A stretch of 64,000 nt of DNA. It comes from Fulvivirga ulvae (GTDB taxonomy: Bacteria > Bacteroidota > Bacteroidia > Cytophagales > Cyclobacteriaceae). Positions 7,877 to 17,567 of this stretch are shown piece after piece. Position 1 is the stretch's first letter. Each line of letters begins with the position of its first letter. A program made the translations under genes and the position numbers. The notes beneath the pieces were generated by a model that was not told where the DNA came from, did not search any database, and saw only the letters and a program-made list of their open reading frames with translations. The stretch is from assembly GCF_021389975.1 (NCBI RefSeq), contig NZ_CP089981.1, positions 2,567,501-2,631,500 on the forward strand. Reading direction: 5' to 3'.

Positions 7877-10450
7877 ATGAAATTTTTTGAGAAAAATCGT
7901 ACCGTAAAACACGGGATCAGATCCGCTAACTTTAGCGTAGTGTTTTGTTTTTCTTTAATTGCAGGTTTTGCACCTGCCTTAGTTCTGGCTCAGGATTATT
8001 ATATTGAGAGATTTAATACGCAACCCAATGGAGCCACAAGTGATAGTGATGACTCCCCCTGGACTACGATTCAAGGCTCTTCCGGCTCTTTGGCTGTTGA
8101 TGCCGATTTTCAGGATTTAACAGCTTTTTCCGTGGGTACCGAGGCCGTCTGGTCTACCGGACAATTTACCATTCTGGGAAGTACTTCAATCTCAGTCGAT
8201 GCGCTCGAGTATAGCGATTCCGAATCAAGTGATTATGTAAGAGTATATTATAGATTAGATGGAGGCCCTGAAACAATATTCGGAAACTTCAGTGGCAATT
8301 TTGCAAGCGCTACTGCTACTACCACAGTATCGGGCAGCAGTCTGGAAATTGTGGTGAGATTTCTAAATAATAATGAATATCATACAATCGATAATGTAGT
8401 TGTACAGGCTGCGACTTCTACTCCCTTATATTCGGTCGCTAGTGGTGATTGGGATGATGGTTCTGCCTGGTCAGGAGTTGGTTATGGAGGAGCATCATGC
8501 GGTTGTGTACCTAACGAAACCGCCCGGGTAAATATAGGCGGAGGTATGATCATTGATCTTGGTCAGGATGCATCCGTCAATGATGTGACCATCGACAATA
8601 CCGGAACACTACGGTTTACTGATGATAATATAGAGCTAAATATGATGTCTGACGGAATCTTCACGGTTAATAGCGGAGGTGTTTTTGATGAAAATGGTCA
8701 AAGTGCCGCAGACCTTGATTTTGAGGGGGGATCTGGCACTAGTCAGCTGGTGATAAATAGTGGAGGTACTTTTGATATTGACAGGGTTTATATGTTTGGT
8801 TCAAATGATCTGGAAATCAGTGGTGATGGAAATATAAATCTTACGACCAGTCTCAATTTTAGATCTTCAGGAACTGTAACCAACGGTCTTACGGGAACAA
8901 TGACCATCGGCGACGAGATTGATTTTAATGCTAACAATGCCACATTTACTAATAATGGTACGATTTTCCTTACTAATAACTTTACACTCACAGCAGGCAA
9001 CACTGGAAATTTATTTGGTAATACAGGGCGAATAGATATTGGAGGGGATATAGACCTCAACAACGGAAACCTTACCATCGACAATTCCGGAATAATTAAC
9101 CAATATGGAAACTTTGTTAATATTGATACCGGCAGTGATTTTAACAATTTAGGGGGAAGCACCTGGGCCTGGTATTATGTAGGAGCCTATGATACAGATG
9201 TCAATACCATATTTTCTGCGGGGGGGCTTTTTGAATATGAAGGTTTTGGTGATCAACTTGTAATTCCGGTGCTGTATAACAACCTGACAATTGACGGATC
9301 GGGCAGTAAAGCATTACAGGCGAATACCAATGTAAGCGGAGTTCTGTATATGAATGCCGGGTACATCTCCTTAGGTAATTTCAACCTTAGCCTTGGCAAT
9401 TCGGCTTCAATAAGTGGGAGCAGTAGCAGCAGTTATATACTCACTGATGGAAATGGCGCCTTGGTACAGAATAATATAGGTGCCGGAGGCAAGGCAGGAA
9501 GCATCTCCTTTCCCGTAGGATTAAATACAACCAGCTACACACCGGTTTCTATCACTAACGCAGGAACAGCAGATAATTTCAGTGTACGGATTTGTTCTGG
9601 CATTTATGAAGAAGGAGGGTGTGCTACCGGTACTGCCGCTACCGCTCAGGTGGTGGACAGAACCTGGTTTATCAGCGAATCGGTGGCCGGAGGTTCAAAT
9701 GCAACCCTCACATTTCAGTGGAACTCCGGTAATGAACTCAGTGGTTTTAACAGAACGGATGTTAATATTCTACATCATAACGGATCTATTTGGGAAGCTA
9801 TAGGAAATACATCCGCTTCGGGGGCTGATCCTTACAATGTATCTGTTTCAGGAGTGAACTCATTCTCTCCTTTCGGTATAGAGGGAGGTGATGGCCCGCT
9901 TCCTGTTGAGCTTACTTATTTTGACGCCCGGCTGGCTAATGACAAAGTAAAGTTGGCGTGGGAAACTGCTACCGAGCTTAATAACGACTTTTTTACTCTT
10001 GAAAAATCTTCTGACCTTAATAATTTTTACGAGATAGAAATAATACCCGGTAAGGGAACAACCAATGTGAAAAGTGAGTATTTAACATTTGATCATAGTC
10101 CTTTGGCCGGCGTTTCATACTACAGGTTAAAACAAACTGATTATGATGGTACTACGAGCTATTCACGTTTAGTAAAAGTTGATTATGAAGGTAAATCAGA
10201 AAGATCATTAAAAATTTTTCCCGTGCCTTCTGATGGTCGGAGTATAACCCTCTCCATGATGGATCTGTCGGGTGTAGAGTCAGTACCCCTCCACATAACT
10301 GATATTCAAGGAAGAACCGTTTATCAAAATATTTTAAATACTGAAAGCCCCGAAATAAAACTGGATTTTCAAAGAAAGTTATCTCGTGGTGTGTATTTGA
10401 TTAAAATTAACATGCCCGAACCCGTCAGCAGGTACTTTGTGGTGGAATAA
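7877..10450 (+). CDS. Large T9SS-sorted surface protein (paralogue 1)
   Basis: An 857-residue secreted protein. It has an N-terminal signal peptide (VVFCFSLIAGFAPALVLAQ), a DUF-like beta domain at about residues 40-175, and then long beta-helix-like stretches rich in N, G, S and T (TVNSGGVF, FTNNGTIFLTNNFTLT). A region from about residue 660 onward resembles the common LPVELTYFDA...TATELNNDFFTLEKS module. The last 80 residues (SLKIFPVPSDG ... RGVYLIKI ... RYFVVE) form a type A T9SS C-terminal sorting domain, so export across the outer membrane is expected. The function is probably adhesive or structural. The protein at 12961-15021 shares its last 500 residues in order. A strong terminator follows. 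Confidence 0.78.
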   Translation: MKFFEKNRTVKHGIRSANFSVVFCFSLIAGFAPALVLAQDYYIERFNTQPNGATSDSDDSPWTTIQGSSGSLAVDADFQDLTAFSVGTEAVWSTGQFTILGSTSISVDALEYSDSESSDYVRVYYRLDGGPETIFGNFSGNFASATATTTVSGSSLEIVVRFLNNNEYHTIDNVVVQAATSTPLYSVASGDWDDGSAWSGVGYGGASCGCVPNETARVNIGGGMIIDLGQDASVNDVTIDNTGTLRFTDDNIELNMMSDGIFTVNSGGVFDENGQSAADLDFEGGSGTSQLVINSGGTFDIDRVYMFGSNDLEISGDGNINLTTSLNFRSSGTVTNGLTGTMTIGDEIDFNANNATFTNNGTIFLTNNFTLTAGNTGNLFGNTGRIDIGGDIDLNNGNLTIDNSGIINQYGNFVNIDTGSDFNNLGGSTWAWYYVGAYDTDVNTIFSAGGLFEYEGFGDQLVIPVLYNNLTIDGSGSKALQANTNVSGVLYMNAGYISLGNFNLSLGNSASISGSSSSSYILTDGNGALVQNNIGAGGKAGSISFPVGLNTTSYTPVSITNAGTADNFSVRICSGIYEEGGCATGTAATAQVVDRTWFISESVAGGSNATLTFQWNSGNELSGFNRTDVNILHHNGSIWEAIGNTSASGADPYNVSVSGVNSFSPFGIEGGDGPLPVELTYFDARLANDKVKLAWETATELNNDFFTLEKSSDLNNFYEIEIIPGKGTTNVKSEYLTFDHSPLAGVSYYRLKQTDYDGTTSYSRLVKVDYEGKSERSLKIFPVPSDGRSITLSMMDLSGVESVPLHITDIQGRTVYQNILNTESPEIKLDFQRKLSRGVYLIKINMPEPVSRYFVVE

Positions 10451-10475
10451 GATCAGAATTTATTTTGCAAATAAT

Positions 10476-10507
10476 AAACCCACTTGATAAAAGTGGGTTT
10501 TGTTTTT
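10476..10507 (+). terminator. Intrinsic terminator after T9SS protein 1
   Basis: The arm AAACCCACTT (10476-10485) pairs perfectly with AAGTGGGTTT (10491-10500) around a 5-base loop and is followed by a T-rich tract TGTTTTTT. It lies 26 bases after the stop codon. The T tract overlaps a possible -33 box of the next gene. Confidence 0.85.
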
Positions 10508-10528
10508 TACATATGATATCGTTATTTG
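10499..10528 (+). promoter_or_regulatory. Possible promoter of lnt
   Basis: TTTG at 10499-10502, an 18-base spacer, then GTTATTTG at 10521-10528, which matches only the TTTG half of the TAnnTTTG box. The lnt ATG is 19 bases further on, after an ATATCCCCAT element at 10533-10542 that also occurs before two other genes. Confidence 0.35.
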
Positions 10529-10546
10529 TTGAATATCCCCATATCT

Positions 10547-12145
10547 ATGAAAAATGTTTTAAACAGTAGTATTTTCAAATGTGCTCTATCGGGTTTATTA
10601 CTCATACTTGGATGGCCGCCCTTTTCATTGACTCCCCTACTTTTTATAGCATTCATCCCCTTATTTTTCGTTATAGACAAGCAAGCGTCAATTAAGAAGA
10701 TTTGGGCCTATGCTTACCTGACTTTTTTCATATGGACTGTTGGTACCATGTACTGGATTGGCAATACAAGAATTGACCTTCAGGGCTTTATCATTATCGC
10801 AATTGCATGGATATTGATACCATTTTTTCAAAGTTTGCCATTTCTTGTATTTGCCTGGGCGAAAAATAAGATCGCTCAGGAGTATATCTGGTATTTGCTG
10901 CCTTTAATATGGGTTAGCTATGAATACTTGCACAGCAGCTGGCAATTGGCATTTACCTGGTTGCATCTTGGCTTTGGTCTGAGCCCGATGCCATGGTTTA
11001 TTCAGTTTTATGAATATACAGGATATCTTGGGGGTTCATTAGTAATTGTATTGCTTAATGTCATGTTTTTTAATGTTATTAAAGCATATGGAAGCGTGAG
11101 TTTTAAACGCAATTTGTCAATGACCCTTGGAGTTATTACCATCCTGATACTGACAAACCTGCTCTTATACCCGCAGCCACAGGGAGGAGAAAGAAATGCC
11201 TCTATAAAAACAGCTATTGTGCAAAGCAATGCCGACCCATATGAGGTATTGGATAAAAACAGCCTAAAGCGACAAGTTGGTACCCTGCAAAGGCTGCTGC
11301 TTCCGTTAAAGGGAAAAGATGTGGACTTAGTTGTGCTTTCAGAGGGTTACCTGCGAACGTCCCCTCTTGCTCCTTTGGTATTAAACAATGTTGATGAACA
11401 ACCGGCTATCAGGGAGATCAAAAAAATATCCAAGGAGATTAATGCCCCTATACTGGTTGGGTTTATCGGGTTTAAGCTTTTCGATAGTAAAGCTATTGCA
11501 CCCTCATCTGCCCTGCCCACAGGTGATGGCAGGTATTTTAGTGCTTATAACGGGGCCATGCTTATAGCTCACGATAAGGCTACACAAGTACAAATGAAGA
11601 ATAATCTGGTACCTTTTATGGAAAGGATACCTTATCTTGAGCAGCTATCATTTTTTGAAAAATTCAAACTCCAGCTTAACCAGGCTAAAAACAGCTACGA
11701 GAAGGATGATGAAGTGAATGTTTTTGAATATAAGCAGATGCGTATCGGAACCCTTATCTGCCTTGATGCCCTTTTTCCGGGGTATGCTACTCACTTTGTA
11801 AACAACAGCGCAAATATTATGGCTGTAATAGCTAATGACAGTTGGGCAGGAAATACTTCCGGCTATCTGCAGAATGCACAATATGCTTCTACCGTGGCTG
11901 CTTCCTTGCGTAGAGATGTGGTGCGCTGTGCAACGACTGGTAAATCAATGTTTGTGAGTAAATCGGGGTTAAAACGTAAGATTACTTCATGGGATGAAGA
12001 GGTTGTTATGATAGACGAGGTTCGTTTGCTGAATAATAATACACTATATGCTTTCGCTAAAGACTGGCTTGGGTTGATAAACACGATCCTGTTAGCAATA
12101 TTTTTTCCTGTCGCTATAATGTGGCAGAAAATGCGTTCACGTTAA
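10547..12145 (+). CDS. lnt: Apolipoprotein N-acyltransferase
   Basis: 532 residues from the ATG at 10547. The first 200 hold about six to eight membrane segments, including the typical GWPPFSLTPLLFIAFIPLF. A nitrilase-like domain in the periplasm follows, with a Glu-Lys-Cys catalytic triad visible in LVVLSEGYLR, QMKNNLVPF and GTLICLDALFPG, and a final membrane helix near the C-terminus. Lnt adds the third acyl chain to diacylglyceryl lipoproteins. It sits between two paralogous surface-protein genes with its own probable promoter, so it is likely a single-gene transcript. Together with lspA it gives two of the three lipoprotein maturation enzymes in the window. Confidence 0.9.
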   Translation: MKNVLNSSIFKCALSGLLLILGWPPFSLTPLLFIAFIPLFFVIDKQASIKKIWAYAYLTFFIWTVGTMYWIGNTRIDLQGFIIIAIAWILIPFFQSLPFLVFAWAKNKIAQEYIWYLLPLIWVSYEYLHSSWQLAFTWLHLGFGLSPMPWFIQFYEYTGYLGGSLVIVLLNVMFFNVIKAYGSVSFKRNLSMTLGVITILILTNLLLYPQPQGGERNASIKTAIVQSNADPYEVLDKNSLKRQVGTLQRLLLPLKGKDVDLVVLSEGYLRTSPLAPLVLNNVDEQPAIREIKKISKEINAPILVGFIGFKLFDSKAIAPSSALPTGDGRYFSAYNGAMLIAHDKATQVQMKNNLVPFMERIPYLEQLSFFEKFKLQLNQAKNSYEKDDEVNVFEYKQMRIGTLICLDALFPGYATHFVNNSANIMAVIANDSWAGNTSGYLQNAQYASTVAASLRRDVVRCATTGKSMFVSKSGLKRKITSWDEEVVMIDEVRLLNNNTLYAFAKDWLGLINTILLAIFFPVAIMWQKMRSR

Positions 12146-12281
12146 AATAAAACAGATCCGATTGTATCCTGAAATTAGCTGTAACCATGCTACTCAGGAA
12201 TAACTCCGCCTTTCCATTTCTTGATGATGAGGACGTTTCAATATGATTGGGCGACTTCTGGTTTTTATATTCAAGGACTTC

Positions 12282-12331
12282 TAGGCTAAATGCCCGAATG
12301 TGCTACCTTTTTGGGCCGTCGTTTTAGCCTA
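12282..12331. repeat. Long-range 9-bp inverted repeat with inner GCCC/GGGC stem
   Basis: TAGGCTAAA at 12282-12290 is the exact reverse complement of TTTAGCCTA at 12323-12331. Inside, GCCC at 12292-12295 can pair with GGGC at 12313-12316. The result is a folded element of about 50 bases that could be an RNA stem-loop or the relic of a mobile-element end. Confidence 0.4.
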
Positions 12332-12419
12332 ATAAATCAAACCTCCCACACCGGATTTTCTACAATTTAACATTACCCTGATTATAAAGCTAACCCCTAC
12401 CTTCTAAGGGTTTTCAGGG

Positions 12420-12528
12420 GATACCCTGAAGGGTATCAGGGATGACACCTAAGAGATTTAACTATTTGGTTATCAAAAGGTTATAATTTTACATGCGTTA
12501 TAATTCTTCCTGTTTCCGGCACAGGAAG
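12420..12528. repeat. Two compact hairpins in the gene-free interval
   Basis: GATACCC (12420-12426) pairs with GGGTATC (12431-12437) over a TGAA loop. CTTCCTGT (12506-12513) pairs with ACAGGAAG (12521-12528) over a 7-base loop. Neither is followed by a T tract, so neither is a typical terminator; both would be stable in RNA. Confidence 0.45.
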
Positions 12529-12960
12529 TAAACTTTGACTTTTGGTTAAAAGATCATACATCAACATCGGTTTTGACATTTGCCCGATTCAGAAACAAGC
12601 ACTGATTCTTGTCTCAATATGATTTTTTTCATCCCTTTTTGGGAATAATTTGAGGTTAGATGTTCGTTAGGTGAATTTTACTGTCATATGTGTATTCAAA
12701 CTTAATCCTTGTATAATCATCTGATTATCAATAATTTATATATCAATAATTGAAGAATGCCTCAGGGATTAAAATATATTTTTTGATATATGGCATAAGT
12801 GGCAAATCCTTTGAAGTATGGAAAAAGAGAGTTTGTGAAAGTGACAAAAAACAGGAAAAACATACTTAGGTGTAACAAGAGACTTAAAGATGGAAATCCA
12901 AAAAAAAGTAAATACTGATTAGATTTTTGTTACACGAACTTGCTTCAAACCCCATATATT

Positions 12961-15021
12961 ATGAAGACTCTAGTAAAAGCAATTATCCTCCTATCGATTT
13001 TTCAACTGGCTGCGCATAGCCAGTCTTACGCATGCTGGCCTACCGGAAATGTTACCTGGACAGGTAGCACTGACTCAGACTGGAACAAGGCGTCCAATTA
13101 CAGTGGTAACTGGGGAGCACTTCCTGATAATCAGGATCGGGTTATCATCAACCCTAGCAATTATACCAATGCTCCTGTTATTGGTAGTAATCCTGCCTTT
13201 TCTCCTGCATCAATTAATTTGACCAATGGTGCAAGTCTCACCGTTAACAGGTCTGTTACTGCGGCATACTTTGAGGTTGGTAGTGGTACAAACACCGTTA
13301 CCATTCAAAGTAGCAGAAAGCTTACTGTTAGTGAAGATTTCTTATTAAGTTCTAATAATGGGCGTATTGTGATTACTGGAGCTGGGAACGTGGATGTGAA
13401 TAATGACCTTATTTTTGAAAATAATTCTTCAAGGTTAACCAATAACTCTACAGGGAGTTTTGTCGTCAAAGGAGATATTGTACTAAGCGCTAATTCATCA
13501 AGATTGGAGAATAATGGAAGTATTTCCATAACCGGTGATTTAAAAACCGGTGGAATATTGGATTCCGGCAACCGTGTAGAAAATAATGTTGGAGCTACAT
13601 TAACTATCGGGGGAGATATTAATTTTAACGGGGCCGCTAACATTGTAGATAACTACGGTATAGTCAATCAATATGGTAATTTTACTGGTATAGATTTGCT
13701 CTGCGATTTTGAGAACCGAAGCGGAGGCACCTGGAACTGGCTTTTTACGGGAGGAACCCCCGATCCTGATATGTCTGCTGTAATGTCAACCAACGGTACA
13801 GTGGTATATGCAGGAACCGGAGATCAACAGATACTACCTATAGCCTATACTAATCTCGTAATTTCTGGTTCAGGAACTAAGCAACTACAAGGTGGAACAG
13901 CTGTTACCGGCACGCTAACGCTATCAAGTGGAAAACTGGCGCTCAATAACTCTGATCTTATCATAGGGAGCTCCGCAACAATCTCCAATGCTTCTTCTTC
14001 AAGGTATATTATAACCAATGGGACAGGTAAGCTGATTCAAAATGGTATTGGGACAGGTGGTCGTACAGGTAATGTATTATTCCCAATAGGTACAAGTGCG
14101 TCAAGTTACACCCCGCTTGTGATCAACAACTCAGGTACGGCCGATAATTATTCTGTAAGATTAGCGTCAGTGGTCTACGATGGAGGTTATTCTGGTACTG
14201 CTCAAACATCTGATGTTGTAAATAAGACGTGGTATATTGATGAGGAAGTAATTGGTGGCTCTGATGTCGCACTAACCTTTCAGTGGAGTGATGCAGATCA
14301 ACTCAGTGGATTTTCTCCTATAGATGTTAAAGTAATACACTACGACGGATCACAATGGGAAACTATGGCGTCAGGTGCTGCCACTGGGTCAGGGACTTAC
14401 ACAATGACTGCTACTAACATCTCTTCTTTTTCTCCATTCGGAATAGAAGGTGGAGCAGGTACTTTGCCAGTGGAACTGCTATACTTTAAAGGAAGCATGA
14501 ATGGAGATGCGGCCATGCTGGAATGGGCTACCGCTTCTGAACTTAACAATGATTACTTCACACTTGAAAGAACAACCGATCTTGAAAACTTTGAAGTGTT
14601 GAATACGGTACAAGGTAAGGGTACAACTGAGGAGCGAAATGATTACAGATATTATGACAACAATCCGGTCAGAGGAACTGCATACTATCGGTTAAAGCAA
14701 ACAGATTTTGACGGTACTTTTACATATTCCGATATCATAAAAGTAAATAATAATTCAGTTTCAGATACTGCAGAGTTAAACATGTATCCCGTTCCTAACC
14801 AGGGAGATCAACTTACACTTCGGGTTACAGGTTTGGTTTCAGAAAAGGCAGCTGCAGTTTTAGTATATAATACTCAAGGGCAGATTGTACATCAGCAACA
14901 GGCTCTTATTGAGAGCTCCGGCGAGGTAGTTTTAGATTTTCAGGAGAAGTTGCCTGTAGGAGTCTATACTGTACGTGTGAATGCTGCCAGGCCACTTACA
15001 AAGCAGTTTAGTGTGAGATAA
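12961..15021 (+). CDS. T9SS-sorted surface protein (paralogue 2)
   Basis: 686 residues from the ATG at 12961, which begins a standard signal peptide (MKTLVKAIILLSIFQLAAHSQS). The body is low-complexity beta repeats rich in N, S, T and G (ITGAGNVDVNNDLIFENN, GDINFNGAANIVDNYG). It is followed by TLPVELLYFKG and TASELNNDYFTLERTTDLENF. The final 80 residues (LNMYPVPNQGDQ ... LPVGVYTVRVN ... KQFSVR) are a type A T9SS sorting domain. It aligns in order with the last 500 residues of the protein encoded at 7877-10450, but lacks that protein's extra N-terminal beta domain. The ORF could be opened further upstream, but only the 12961 start gives a proper leader. Confidence 0.78.
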   Translation: MKTLVKAIILLSIFQLAAHSQSYACWPTGNVTWTGSTDSDWNKASNYSGNWGALPDNQDRVIINPSNYTNAPVIGSNPAFSPASINLTNGASLTVNRSVTAAYFEVGSGTNTVTIQSSRKLTVSEDFLLSSNNGRIVITGAGNVDVNNDLIFENNSSRLTNNSTGSFVVKGDIVLSANSSRLENNGSISITGDLKTGGILDSGNRVENNVGATLTIGGDINFNGAANIVDNYGIVNQYGNFTGIDLLCDFENRSGGTWNWLFTGGTPDPDMSAVMSTNGTVVYAGTGDQQILPIAYTNLVISGSGTKQLQGGTAVTGTLTLSSGKLALNNSDLIIGSSATISNASSSRYIITNGTGKLIQNGIGTGGRTGNVLFPIGTSASSYTPLVINNSGTADNYSVRLASVVYDGGYSGTAQTSDVVNKTWYIDEEVIGGSDVALTFQWSDADQLSGFSPIDVKVIHYDGSQWETMASGAATGSGTYTMTATNISSFSPFGIEGGAGTLPVELLYFKGSMNGDAAMLEWATASELNNDYFTLERTTDLENFEVLNTVQGKGTTEERNDYRYYDNNPVRGTAYYRLKQTDFDGTFTYSDIIKVNNNSVSDTAELNMYPVPNQGDQLTLRVTGLVSEKAAAVLVYNTQGQIVHQQQALIESSGEVVLDFQEKLPVGVYTVRVNAARPLTKQFSVR

Positions 15022-15044
15022 TTTTTAAAATAGCCATATTTGAG

Positions 15045-15075
15045 AGCCACTTTAGAACCTAAAGTGGCTTTCTTA
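15045..15075 (+). terminator. Intrinsic terminator after T9SS protein 2
   Basis: AGCCACTTTAG (15045-15055) pairs perfectly with CTAAAGTGGCT (15059-15069) over a 3-base loop and is followed by TTCTTATTAT. It lies 23 bases after the stop codon. Confidence 0.88.
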
Positions 15076-15121
15076 TTATACGAGATAATATAATTTACTA
15101 TCTTCAAGGCGTTTTTGAAAT

Positions 15122-17185
15122 ATGCTAAGCAAGAAAGCAATCATACGGCTCACCACATTGCTGGCCATTATCACGTGGGTGGTCTTGGTATTTGGTGATT
15201 TGTCTATTGTTTTTAGCACCACTAACAATTTGAAGCCGGGTATAGGCAGGGAAGTTCCGCCAATAATGCTCAGCCTCTTCATCCTTTCTCTTTTTGTTTT
15301 TTACAAGTACCGGATAGAAAAAGCAGAAAGCATTAACTTCGTAGATCTTCTGTGGAAGGTATTTGTAACGGGGTTGATCACCACCATTGTATCCTTGTTC
15401 TTCCGGCTGTTTTTAAATCTTCTTGGTAGTACAAAGCTGGCTGAGAATATCATTTTCCTTGACTTTATCTATCTGTCCAATTTAGGGCTTATCTGTGCTT
15501 TTCTGATCTCCACATTTATAGTCTGGAAAAGACTGATCCTTTATCAAAAGTCGAAATTTTTGTTAACCGCCTGGCAAATATTTGAGTACTCTTTACTATT
15601 TAGTTTATTATACAATGTTTTGCCTGTACCGGCAGTTCAGGATTTGGAAGAGTACTATTCTGCTCTGCTTGTATTGATGGGGATTTTCCTGTCTGCCAAC
15701 ATGAAATGGGTAGCCTATCTGAACTTCAAGCAAAAATGGAAGAGCATATTACTTATAGCGCTGGCCATGTTTTATTTGGGATATTTCACCTTTACCCTTT
15801 TTAATCTGGCTGACGATATAGGGGAATCTACAACTCAGTTTGCTGATTTCAGGAATAATGTTTTTATAATCGCGCTTATAGCTTTCATTTTTATATATGC
15901 ACTATTTTCTCTGCTGGTAATATTATTTAATCTGCCCACATCATCCGTTTTCGAACAAAAACTTGAAGAGGTAGTTAATTTTCAAAGACTTAGTCAATCT
16001 ATTCAGACAGAGCAGAATGAGGAGCGCGTGTATGATATTTTACTGGAAAGCGCCGTAAGTACTGTTTTTGCTGATGCAGCGTGGATCGAGATTATCAGGC
16101 CAGGGGAGAATAACCAGTTTTATACACAGGGAATTTCAGTTAAAGAGATACAAAATATAAAACAACATATCAGTGACAATAATGTAAGAGGTATACTCGA
16201 TCAAAGTAGTGATAAAACCATAAACCTGAATAAGTACCTTTCAACTCTGAAAGGATCAAGGTTCAGGTCCATTCTTGCATTTCCTATTTACGTCAAAAAT
16301 CAGCAATTAGGCACCCTTGCCCTACTTAAGGATGTAAGTGATGGATTTAATAAAGAGATGACAAAGATCATCGATACCTTTACTAATCAGGCTGGGATAT
16401 CAATAGAAAATTTCAGGCTTTTGTCCGAGGCTCTTGAAAATGAACGATATAAGGAAGAGCTTAAAATTGCCAAGAGGGTACAAAGTAGCCTTTTACCTAA
16501 GGAGTTGGATCACGACGGAGATTATGATTTGGTGGCATTTTCCGAGGCGGCTGATGAAGTTGGAGGTGATTATTATGACACCTACCGGGTTAATAAGAAC
16601 AAAATAGCACTAATTATAAGCGATGTTTCAGGTAAAGGAACTTCTGCGGCATTTCACATGTCTCAGATGAAAGGGATTTTTCATAGCTTCGCGCAGCTTG
16701 ACCTTTCGCCAAAAGAGTTTCTGGAGAAAGCCAACAAGGCATTAAGCCAGTGTCTTGACAAAGCCTCTTTTATTACCACTTCCTATTTTGTAATCAATAG
16801 TGCTACTAAAACAGTGGAATTTGCCAGAGCGGGCCATTGCCCTACTTTGTTTTTTGATGCCCAACTAAAGAAGGGCACCTATTTTCAGAATAAAGGACTT
16901 GGACTAGGTATTTTAAGAAATGGTGAATTTGGAAATTATATTCAAACCAATGCCTTTCAGTATAAAACCGGAGATATAGTTGTACTCTATACCGACGGTG
17001 TCACGGAAGCAAAGAATGCTCAAGGTGTTGAATTTGGATACGACCGCTTGCAAAAATTCATTGAAAAGGTAAGTGATCAGGGTGTACAGGAAATACAACA
17101 GAGATTAATAAATGAACTTTATGAGTTTACAGGTACAAAGTCAATAGATGATGATTATACCACCCTGATCATCAAATTTAATTGA
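15122..17185 (+). CDS. Membrane GAF-SpoIIE/RsbU-type PP2C serine phosphatase
   Basis: 687 residues. The first 275 contain about eight hydrophobic segments. A GAF-like domain covers about 290-440 (SVFADAAWIEIIRPG ... TNQAGISIENFRLLSEA). A short coiled linker follows (ENERYKEELKIAKRVQSSLLPKEL), then a SpoIIE/PP2C domain from about 475. The metal-binding aspartates are in EVGGDYYDTYRV, ISDVSGKGTSAAFHM and LYTDGVTEAKN. Such enzymes dephosphorylate a STAS-domain antagonist. The next two genes encode exactly that antagonist and its kinase, so it is the input of a partner switch. The membrane part probably senses an envelope or lipid signal; the ligand is unknown. Confidence 0.85.
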   Translation: MLSKKAIIRLTTLLAIITWVVLVFGDLSIVFSTTNNLKPGIGREVPPIMLSLFILSLFVFYKYRIEKAESINFVDLLWKVFVTGLITTIVSLFFRLFLNLLGSTKLAENIIFLDFIYLSNLGLICAFLISTFIVWKRLILYQKSKFLLTAWQIFEYSLLFSLLYNVLPVPAVQDLEEYYSALLVLMGIFLSANMKWVAYLNFKQKWKSILLIALAMFYLGYFTFTLFNLADDIGESTTQFADFRNNVFIIALIAFIFIYALFSLLVILFNLPTSSVFEQKLEEVVNFQRLSQSIQTEQNEERVYDILLESAVSTVFADAAWIEIIRPGENNQFYTQGISVKEIQNIKQHISDNNVRGILDQSSDKTINLNKYLSTLKGSRFRSILAFPIYVKNQQLGTLALLKDVSDGFNKEMTKIIDTFTNQAGISIENFRLLSEALENERYKEELKIAKRVQSSLLPKELDHDGDYDLVAFSEAADEVGGDYYDTYRVNKNKIALIISDVSGKGTSAAFHMSQMKGIFHSFAQLDLSPKEFLEKANKALSQCLDKASFITTSYFVINSATKTVEFARAGHCPTLFFDAQLKKGTYFQNKGLGLGILRNGEFGNYIQTNAFQYKTGDIVVLYTDGVTEAKNAQGVEFGYDRLQKFIEKVSDQGVQEIQQRLINELYEFTGTKSIDDDYTTLIIKFN

Positions 17186-17228
17186 TTTGTATTAATGAAC
17201 ATAAGTCTAATAAATACGTAAAACAATT

Positions 17229-17567
17229 ATGGTTGACATAAAACGGTTACAGGAAGAAGGCTATGACGTTATAGTGATAATCGGGGAAGTTGATGCCAGT
17301 TCCTCCATTGAACTTGATAACGCTATCAATGAAGCAGTGAAAAGTGGAAAGAAAAAGTTTCTGGTCGATTGCACCTCTCTTGAATATATATCTTCCGCCG
17401 GACTAGGCGTGTTTATGTCGTATATCGAGGAGTTTAAACGAAATGATATCAATCTTGTGATTTTTGGTTTGAATGATAAGGTTGCAAATGTTTTCGAAAT
17501 TTTAGGCCTCGATCAGTTGTTAAAAATAGAGGGAACAAAGGAAGAAGCAAAAGCTCTGCTAGGATGA
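17229..17567 (+). CDS. STAS-domain anti-sigma factor antagonist
   Basis: A 112-residue single STAS domain of the SpoIIAA/RsbV type. The phospho-acceptor serine lies in LEYISSAGLGVFMSYI; in this family the second serine of that motif is phosphorylated by the partner kinase. The C-terminal helix pattern (NVFEILGLDQLLKI) is typical. It starts 44 bases after the phosphatase gene and overlaps the kinase gene by ATGA, so the three are probably one transcript. Confidence 0.85.
   Translation: MVDIKRLQEEGYDVIVIIGEVDASSSIELDNAINEAVKSGKKKFLVDCTSLEYISSAGLGVFMSYIEEFKRNDINLVIFGLNDKVANVFEILGLDQLLKIEGTKEEAKALLG

Larger units (their letters stand above)
12146..12960. other. 815-bp gene-free interval with several inverted repeats
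   Basis: No open frame of credible length or composition was seen on either strand; the longest candidates are under about 40 codons. The stretch contains three inverted repeats (listed separately) between 12282 and 12528, then an AT-rich region with many short A and T runs up to the start codon at 12961. Possible contents are a 3' structured RNA, a small RNA, the remnant of an inserted element, or a long regulated 5' region for the surface-protein gene. A TTTTTG at 12923-12929 may be part of a promoter. Confidence 0.6.

Noticed and set aside
12282..12331. Integron attC site
   Set aside because: The inverted arms are of plausible size, but the R' and R'' consensus (GTTRRRY and RYYYAAC) is missing and there is no integrase or cassette structure.
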